Positions 24,440-29,556 of a stretch of DNA of 29,556 bases are shown here, piece after piece. Source of the stretch: Campylobacter sp. (GTDB lineage Bacteria; Campylobacterota; Campylobacteria; Campylobacterales; Campylobacteraceae). The position numbers were made by a program, and so were the translations under genes. The stretch lies in the NCBI RefSeq assembly GCF_020024835.1, contig NZ_JAHHTD010000014.1, positions 1 through 29,556 on the forward strand. The letters are read 5' to 3'. The notes beneath the pieces were generated by a model, which worked only from the letters and a program-made list of their open reading frames with translations, was not told the DNA's origin and searched no databases. Positions within the stretch are counted from its first letter, which is position 1. Each line of letters opens with the position of its first letter.

Positions 24440-25255
24440 ATGGAATATTGGCAAAATATTTATACAAAATTTGATGTTGTTGCATTTGAATTTTTTGATT
24501 TAAAAATTCATTGGTATGGAATTATGTATGTTTTAGCATTATTAATTTCCCTTGGAATTGCAAAATATTTTGTTAAAAAAGATAGGATAAATATTTCAAA
24601 CACTATGTTGGATAATTATTTTATATGGGTTGAAATTGGTGTTATTCTAGGTGCAAGATTAGGATATATTTTAATTTATGATACAAATACATTTTGGTAT
24701 TTAACACATCCTTGGCAAATATTTAATCCTTTTTATAATGGTGAATTTGTTGGTATTAGAGGTATGAGTTATCATGGAGCTGTGATTGGATTTTTGATTG
24801 CAACTTATGCTTTTTGTAAAAAATATAAACAAAATATGTGGAAATATCTTGATTTAGTGGCTATTAGCGTGCCATTAGGTTATGTATTTGGTAGGATTGG
24901 AAATTTTTTAAATCAAGAATTATTTGGCAAAGTTACTCAAGTTCCTTGGGGTATTTATGTAGATGATGTATTGCGTCATCCTTCTCAACTTTATGAAGCA
25001 TTTTTAGAAGGTATAGTTATTTTTATTATTTTATATTTTTTAAGAAAATTTAAAAAATATGATGGAGAGTTAATAATATATTATACTATGCTTTACGCTA
25101 TAGCTAGATTTATATGTGAAATTTTTAGAGAGCCTGACTCTGGTATAGGATACGTTGCGGTAGATTTTAGTATGGGACAAATTTTAAGTATTTTTATGTT
25201 TTTTTTCGGATTAATTTTATATTTTTATTTAAAAAATATTAAAAAAAATTTATAA
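24440..25255 (+). CDS. lgt: Prolipoprotein diacylglyceryl transferase Lgt
   Basis: Transfers diacylglycerol from phosphatidylglycerol to the lipobox cysteine of prolipoproteins in the inner membrane. The 271-residue protein has several membrane helices, the KIHWYGIMYV start, GARLGYIL, RGMSYHGAVIGF, the Lgt signature GRIGNFLNQELFG, HPSQLYEAFLEG and ICEIFREPD near the C-terminus, in the normal order. Substrates in this window include the divergent lipoprotein and CdtA. The stop is 76 bp before frdC with a T-rich stretch after it. Confidence 0.95.
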   Translation: MEYWQNIYTKFDVVAFEFFDLKIHWYGIMYVLALLISLGIAKYFVKKDRINISNTMLDNYFIWVEIGVILGARLGYILIYDTNTFWYLTHPWQIFNPFYNGEFVGIRGMSYHGAVIGFLIATYAFCKKYKQNMWKYLDLVAISVPLGYVFGRIGNFLNQELFGKVTQVPWGIYVDDVLRHPSQLYEAFLEGIVIFIILYFLRKFKKYDGELIIYYTMLYAIARFICEIFREPDSGIGYVAVDFSMGQILSIFMFFFGLILYFYLKNIKKNL

Positions 25256-25283
25256 TTTTTTATTTTTTTAAGAATAAAAGTTA

Positions 25284-25289
25284 TATAAT
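25284..25289 (+). promoter_or_regulatory. -10 element of the frdCAB operon
   Basis: A perfect TATAAT in the 76-bp lgt-frdC gap, about 42 bases before the ATG; the CCCCGCG just after it stands out in AT-rich DNA. AAGGAG at 25321-25326 gives a strong ribosome site. Confidence 0.7.
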
Positions 25290-25331
25290 TCCCCGCGATA
25301 TTAAACTTATCAACTTTTTAAAGGAGCAAAT

Positions 25332-26099
25332 ATGAGCCAACTTATTGAAGGCTTTTTGGGCAGGGGTATTGATGGTAAAAAAAGCAAAATGCCAGCAAAA
25401 CTTGACTTTATTCAAAGTGCCACGGGTTTAGTTTTAGCATTATTTATGTGGGTGCATATGTTTTTTGTTGCTACCATTTTAGTTAGCAATGATTTTTTTA
25501 ATTTAGTTGTTCATTTTTTGGAGCTAAAATTCATTATTGATAATCCTATGATGAATTATATTACCTCCTTTTTGGCTGCCTGTGTTTTAGTAATTTTCTT
25601 TGTGCATGCAGCTCTTGCAATGAGAAAATTTCCTATTAATTTTAGACAATATCAAATATGTAGAACTCATCTAAAATATATAAATCATAGTGATTCTTCT
25701 TTGTGGTGGATTCAAGCTTTTACAGGTTTTGTTATGTTTTTTTTAGGTTCAGCTCATTTGATATTTATTATAACAAATGCAGATAAAATTAGTGCGGATA
25801 TGTCAGGTGATAGAGTTATAAACCATTTTATGTGGTTGTTTTATCTTGCTTTGTTAGTTTGTGTTGAATTACATGGTAGCATAGGTCTTTATAGACTTTG
25901 TGTAAAATGGGGTTGGTTTGAAGGAAAAAATGCAAAAGAAAGTCGTAAAAAACTTAAAAGAGCAAAATGGTTTATTAGTATTTTCTTTTTAATTTTAGGC
26001 TTATTAAGTCTAGCTGCTTTTATAAAAATAGGCTTAAATAATTACGAAAATAATTTTAATATGCAAATAGTAAAAATTTATTATGGAGCTAGATTATGA
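25332..26099 (+). CDS. frdC: Fumarate reductase diheme cytochrome b subunit
   Basis: Membrane anchor of the epsilonproteobacterial quinol:fumarate reductase, oxidising menaquinol and passing electrons to FrdB. The 255-residue protein has five membrane helices and four haem-ligand histidines: His42, His92, His142 and His181, matching His44/93/143/182 of Wolinella succinogenes FrdC. Glu64 and Glu179 correspond to Glu66 and Glu180 there, used in quinol oxidation and transmembrane proton transfer. It overlaps frdA by 4 bp (ATGA). Confidence 0.95.
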   Translation: MSQLIEGFLGRGIDGKKSKMPAKLDFIQSATGLVLALFMWVHMFFVATILVSNDFFNLVVHFLELKFIIDNPMMNYITSFLAACVLVIFFVHAALAMRKFPINFRQYQICRTHLKYINHSDSSLWWIQAFTGFVMFFLGSAHLIFIITNADKISADMSGDRVINHFMWLFYLALLVCVELHGSIGLYRLCVKWGWFEGKNAKESRKKLKRAKWFISIFFLILGLLSLAAFIKIGLNNYENNFNMQIVKIYYGARL

Positions 26100-28087
26100 A
26101 TATACAATATAGTGATGCTTTAGTTATTGGTGGCGGACTTGCGGGTTTAAGGGCTGCTATTGAAGTTGCAAAAAGTGGTCAGAGTGTAACGCTTTTGAGC
26201 ATTTGCCCAGTTAAAAGATCACATTCAGCTGCTGTTCAAGGTGGTATGCAAGCGAGTTTGGGTAATAGCATTAAAGGCGAGGGTGATAATGAAGATGTGC
26301 ATTTTGCTGACACTGTGAAAGGATCAGATTGGGGTTGTGATCAAGAAGTTGCTAGAATGTTTGCTCAAACTGCTCCTAAAGCTGTGCGAGAGCTTGCTGC
26401 TTGGGGTGTGCCTTGGACTAGAATTACAAAAGGACCTCGTATTGTTGTAATTAATGCTCAAAAAACAACTATAGAAGAAAAAAAACAAGCACACGGCCTT
26501 ATCAATGCTAGAGATTTTGGTGGAACTAAAAAATGGAGAACGTGTTATATTGCTGATGCAACAGGTCATTGTATGCTTTATGGAGTTGCCAATGAAGCGA
26601 TTAAACATCAGGTAAAAATTATTGATAGAATGGAAGCGGTTAGATTGATTCACGATGGCAAGAAGTGTTTAGGAGCTATTGCTAGAGATTTAACTAATGG
26701 AGAATTAATTGCTTATGTTGCTAGAGGAACGATGATAGCAACTGGAGGGTATGGTAGAATTTATAAACAAACTACAAATGCTGTTATATGCGAGGGAACT
26801 GGTGCTGCTATAGCACTTGAAACTGGACTTTGTAGGCTTTCTAATATGGAAGCAGTGCAATTTCATCCTACTCCTATTGTTCCAAGTGGAATTTTATTAA
26901 CAGAAGGCTGTAGAGGAGATGGCGGTATTTTAAGAGATGTTGATGGATATCGTTTTATGCCTGATTATGAACCAGAAAAAAAAGAACTTGCAAGTAGAGA
27001 TGTTGTAAGTCGTAGAATGATGGAACATATTCGTAAAGGTAAAGGTGTTAAAAGTCCTTATGGGGATCATTTATGGCTTGATATTTCTATACTTGGTCGT
27101 GCTCATGTTGAAAAAAATCTTCGTGATGTGCAAGATATATGCAAAACTTTTAATGGTATTGATCCTGCTGATGAGGGGCCTAAGGGTTGGGCACCTGTTT
27201 TACCAATGCAACATTATTCTATGGGTGGTATTAGAACTAAACCAACAGGTGAAAGTCAATGGCTAAGTGGTCTTTTTGCATGCGGTGAAGCAGCTTGTTG
27301 GGATATGCATGGATTTAATCGCTTAGGTGGAAATTCTTGTTCAGAAACCGTTGTTGCGGGTATGATTGTAGGAGATTATTTTGCACAATATTGTAAAGAA
27401 AATGGTGGCGATATTGATACAAATATTGTCAAGTCTTTTCTTTCTAAAGAGTATGATTATCTAAAATCTCTTGTGAGTAAAGATGGAAAATATAATGTTT
27501 TTGAAATTAAAAATAAAATGAAAGACATTATGTGGGATAAAGTTGCTATTTTTAGAACAGGCGAAGGACTTCAAGAGGCTGTAAAAGAGCTTGAAGAATT
27601 ATATTTACAATCGTTAAATTTAAAAGTGCATGATAAAGAATTAAAGTGTGCTAATCCAGAATTAGAAGAAGCTTACAGGGTGCCTAGAATGTTAAAAATA
27701 GCTCTTTGTGTTGCTTATGGAGCCTTACTTAGGACTGAAAGCCGCGGAGCACACTACCGAGAGGATTATCCAAAAAGAGATGATTTAAATTGGATGAAAA
27801 GAACAAATACTTATTGGATCGAAGGTGAAAATATGCCTAGGATTGAATATGAAGAACTTGATATTATGAAAATGGAAATTCCACCTGCATTTAGGGGTTA
27901 TGGTGCAAAAGGAAATATTATTGAAAATCCATTGAGTAAAGAGCGTCAAGCAGAAGTTGATGCTATACGTGAAAAAATGGAAGAAGAGGGCAAGGGAAGA
28001 TATGAGATCCAGCATGCTTTAATGCCTTATGAATTACAAGCTAAATTCAAAGCACCAAATCAAAGAATAGGAGTTGAATATGAGTAG
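26096..28087 (+). CDS. frdA: Fumarate reductase flavoprotein subunit
   Basis: Catalytic FAD subunit reducing fumarate, on the cytoplasmic side. The 663-residue protein has an N-terminal dinucleotide fold (VIGGGLAGLRAAIE), the covalent FAD site SHSAAVQGG with His43, the substrate and active-site segments FHPTPIVPSGILLTEG, CRGDGGILRDVDG, and HGFNRLGGNSCSETVVAG. The order C-A-B and length match Campylobacter and Wolinella enzymes, which also can work as succinate dehydrogenase. It overlaps frdB by 8 bp. Confidence 0.97.
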   Translation: MNIQYSDALVIGGGLAGLRAAIEVAKSGQSVTLLSICPVKRSHSAAVQGGMQASLGNSIKGEGDNEDVHFADTVKGSDWGCDQEVARMFAQTAPKAVRELAAWGVPWTRITKGPRIVVINAQKTTIEEKKQAHGLINARDFGGTKKWRTCYIADATGHCMLYGVANEAIKHQVKIIDRMEAVRLIHDGKKCLGAIARDLTNGELIAYVARGTMIATGGYGRIYKQTTNAVICEGTGAAIALETGLCRLSNMEAVQFHPTPIVPSGILLTEGCRGDGGILRDVDGYRFMPDYEPEKKELASRDVVSRRMMEHIRKGKGVKSPYGDHLWLDISILGRAHVEKNLRDVQDICKTFNGIDPADEGPKGWAPVLPMQHYSMGGIRTKPTGESQWLSGLFACGEAACWDMHGFNRLGGNSCSETVVAGMIVGDYFAQYCKENGGDIDTNIVKSFLSKEYDYLKSLVSKDGKYNVFEIKNKMKDIMWDKVAIFRTGEGLQEAVKELEELYLQSLNLKVHDKELKCANPELEEAYRVPRMLKIALCVAYGALLRTESRGAHYREDYPKRDDLNWMKRTNTYWIEGENMPRIEYEELDIMKMEIPPAFRGYGAKGNIIENPLSKERQAEVDAIREKMEEEGKGRYEIQHALMPYELQAKFKAPNQRIGVEYE

Positions 28088-28805
28088 AAAATTAACAATA
28101 AGAGCATTTAAATATAATCCATTAAACAAAATTTCTAAACCTCATTTTGTTACTTATGAGCTTGAAGAAACTTCATTTATGACTATTTTTGTTTGCTTAA
28201 CTCAAATTAGAGAAAAAATGGATGCAGATTTGAGTTTTGATTTTGTTTGCAGGGCTGGAATTTGTGGAAGTTGTGCTATGATGATTAATGGAAAGCCAAA
28301 ACTTGCATGTAAAACTTTAACAAAAGATTATCCAGAAGGAATAATTGAATTAATGCCTTTGCCAGCATTTAGACATATTAAGGATTTAAGTGTAAATACT
28401 GGTGAATGGTTTGAGGGTATGTGTAAGCGTGTTGAAAGCTGGGTTCATAATGAAAAAGACACTGATATTTCTAAATTAGAAGAACGTATTGAACCTGAAG
28501 TTGCAGATGAAACTTTTGAGCTTGATCGTTGTATAGAATGTGGTATTTGTGTGGCTTCTTGTGCTACTAAGCTAATGAGACCAAATTTTATTGCTGCAAC
28601 TGGTCTTTTAAGAACAGCTAGATACTTACAAGATCCGCACGATCATAGAACTATTGAAGATTATTATGAATTAATAGGCGATGATGATGGTGTGTTTGGA
28701 TGTATGTCTTTACTTGCTTGTGAGGATAGCTGCCCTAAAGAGTTGCCATTACAAAGTAAAATTGCTTATATGAGAAGACAACTTGTTGCCCAAAGAAATA
28801 AATGA
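28080..28805 (+). CDS. frdB: Fumarate reductase iron-sulfur subunit
   Basis: Electron-transfer subunit with three clusters. The 241-residue protein has the [2Fe-2S] site CRAGICGSC with a later Cys (KLAC), then CIECGICVASC for the [4Fe-4S] cluster and CMSLLACEDSCPKELP for the [3Fe-4S]/[4Fe-4S] pair. The ATG at 28080 is preferred over the TTG at 28074; it overlaps the frdA stop region. The next gene starts inside its 3' end in another frame. Confidence 0.95.
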   Translation: MSRKLTIRAFKYNPLNKISKPHFVTYELEETSFMTIFVCLTQIREKMDADLSFDFVCRAGICGSCAMMINGKPKLACKTLTKDYPEGIIELMPLPAFRHIKDLSVNTGEWFEGMCKRVESWVHNEKDTDISKLEERIEPEVADETFELDRCIECGICVASCATKLMRPNFIAATGLLRTARYLQDPHDHRTIEDYYELIGDDDGVFGCMSLLACEDSCPKELPLQSKIAYMRRQLVAQRNK

Positions 28806-29556
28806 ATTTGACCCCTTAAATCAAGGGGTAATCAAAATATTATTAAAACAAATTTGGAAAAATCATAGTGTTTTTCTTGATTATGATTGTGTTTTTACAG
28901 AAAAAATCTTAGATCCACAAAAAGCTGCAATTATTTTAAGTGTAAATTTAAAAAATTATGAAAGATTTAGTGCTTTAAATGAATTTAAAAGTATTATTAA
29001 AAGTTTAAATTTACGTTTGGATCTTTATAATATACAATATGCTCAAGTTTGTTTTATCAATGCTTTAAAGCTTGCGTTGATTGATAAAAGCGAGGTATTG
29101 CAATTTTTGGAATTATTGCAAAAAATTACTGATAATTCTTTGATGTATGCGTTTATTTCAAATATAAAAAGTATTAAAAGAGATTATAAACAAGAACTTT
29201 ATGATTCTCATAAGAGCTTAGATTTAATTAATGAAAATTTACAAAAATTATGTGATGATGAAAATATAGCAAAGACATTACAAGAAGCTTTGATTAAATT
29301 TAAGAAAATAGATTTTTATATTGCTGTAACTGGTGTGGTTAATGCTGGAAAATCTAGTATGCTTAATGCACTTTTAAAAAGTAATTTTTTAGGTGTTTCT
29401 AATATCCCTGAAACTGCAAATTTAACTATTTTAAAATATGGTAAAAGTCAAGAAGTTGTGATATATTTTTGGAATAAAAATGAATGGGAAGATATTTTAG
29501 AAAATTCTAAAGAAAATGAAAATATGTTGGAATTAATCAAAGAATTAAAACAAAAT
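28783..29556 (+). CDS. Dynamin-like GTPase N-terminal part (Cj0411-like), 3' partial
   Basis: The frame is open from 28774 to the right edge, so at least 258 residues are seen and the gene continues. No ATG occurs in frame before about 29142; candidate starts are TTG at 28783 or 28786, inside the end of frdB, with GAGAAG just upstream. The N-terminal 180 residues are helical and unassigned. Then comes FYIAVTGVVNAGKSSMLNALL, in which VNAGKSS is the P-loop of a large GTPase of the dynamin/YdjA-like kind, followed by IPETANLTILKYG as the switch I segment. Probably a membrane-remodelling GTPase, coupled to frdB by overlap. Confidence 0.75.
   Translation, partial: MLPKEINEFDPLNQGVIKILLKQIWKNHSVFLDYDCVFTEKILDPQKAAIILSVNLKNYERFSALNEFKSIIKSLNLRLDLYNIQYAQVCFINALKLALIDKSEVLQFLELLQKITDNSLMYAFISNIKSIKRDYKQELYDSHKSLDLINENLQKLCDDENIAKTLQEALIKFKKIDFYIAVTGVVNAGKSSMLNALLKSNFLGVSNIPETANLTILKYGKSQEVVIYFWNKNEWEDILENSKENENMLELIKELKQN
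28811..28829 (+). repeat. Inverted repeat after frdB
   Basis: ACCCCTT - AAATC - AAGGGGT makes a perfect 7-bp hairpin 6 bases after the frdB stop, but no T run follows, and it lies within the open frame of the next gene. It may be an attenuating hairpin or simply coding sequence. Confidence 0.45.

Noticed and set aside
26324..26653. 109-codon reverse frame opposite frdA
   Set aside because: Lies within a highly conserved gene; composition is Ser/Asn/Phe-rich as expected of an antisense shadow.

Overview
The window is AT-rich, densely coded DNA of an Epsilonproteobacterium and almost certainly a Campylobacter. The evidence is a Campylobacter-type capsule (kps) locus with homopolymer phase-variation tracts, cytolethal distending toxin genes, a CYP172-type P450, and a diheme-cytochrome-b fumarate reductase in the order frdC-frdA-frdB. 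Gene order matches several separate C. jejuni NCTC 11168 blocks (recalled as Cj1410-Cj1422, Cj0454-Cj0460 and Cj0406-Cj0411) joined in a non-jejuni order. This suggests another species, perhaps of the C. lari group; the species cannot be fixed from sequence reading alone.

Region 1 (1-13659, + strand) is the end of a capsule operon. It carries a complete set for making and attaching O-methyl phosphoramidate (MeOPN): two tandem paralogous methyltransferases, an L-glutamine kinase, a gamma-glutamyl-CDP-amidate hydrolase, a CTP:phosphoglutamine cytidylyltransferase, a CysC-like cytidine diphosphoramidate kinase, and two transferase-like proteins, the first cut by the left window edge. Three homopolymer tracts make this module switchable: G9 in methyltransferase 1 (ON), G8 in methyltransferase 2 (OFF, one base short) and C9 in the internal transferase (ON). 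kpsC and kpsS follow, building the poly-Kdo lipid linker for capsule export.

The most striking feature is an intact cdtABC operon (10282-12473) lying between kpsC and kpsS, same strand, with 21 and 19 bp junctions. It is visibly more GC-rich than its surroundings and has no obvious promoter of its own, so the genotoxin probably shares a transcript with the capsule genes.

Region 2 (13667-18195) holds a reverse-strand SGNH-hydrolase-like gene, then a three-gene unit from a TTGACA/TATACT promoter: a membrane protein with a hydrolase-like motif, a cytochrome P450 and a small membrane protein. Region 3 (18192-23597) is housekeeping and conserved: nusA (-), then a divergent run of a small protein, miaB, a DUF374-type acyltransferase and three genes including two PilN/PilO-shaped membrane proteins. 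Region 4 (23584-29556) has a lipoprotein gene (-), lgt, frdCAB behind a consensus promoter, and the start of a dynamin-like GTPase gene running off the right edge. I saw no tRNA, rRNA, CRISPR array or insertion sequence.
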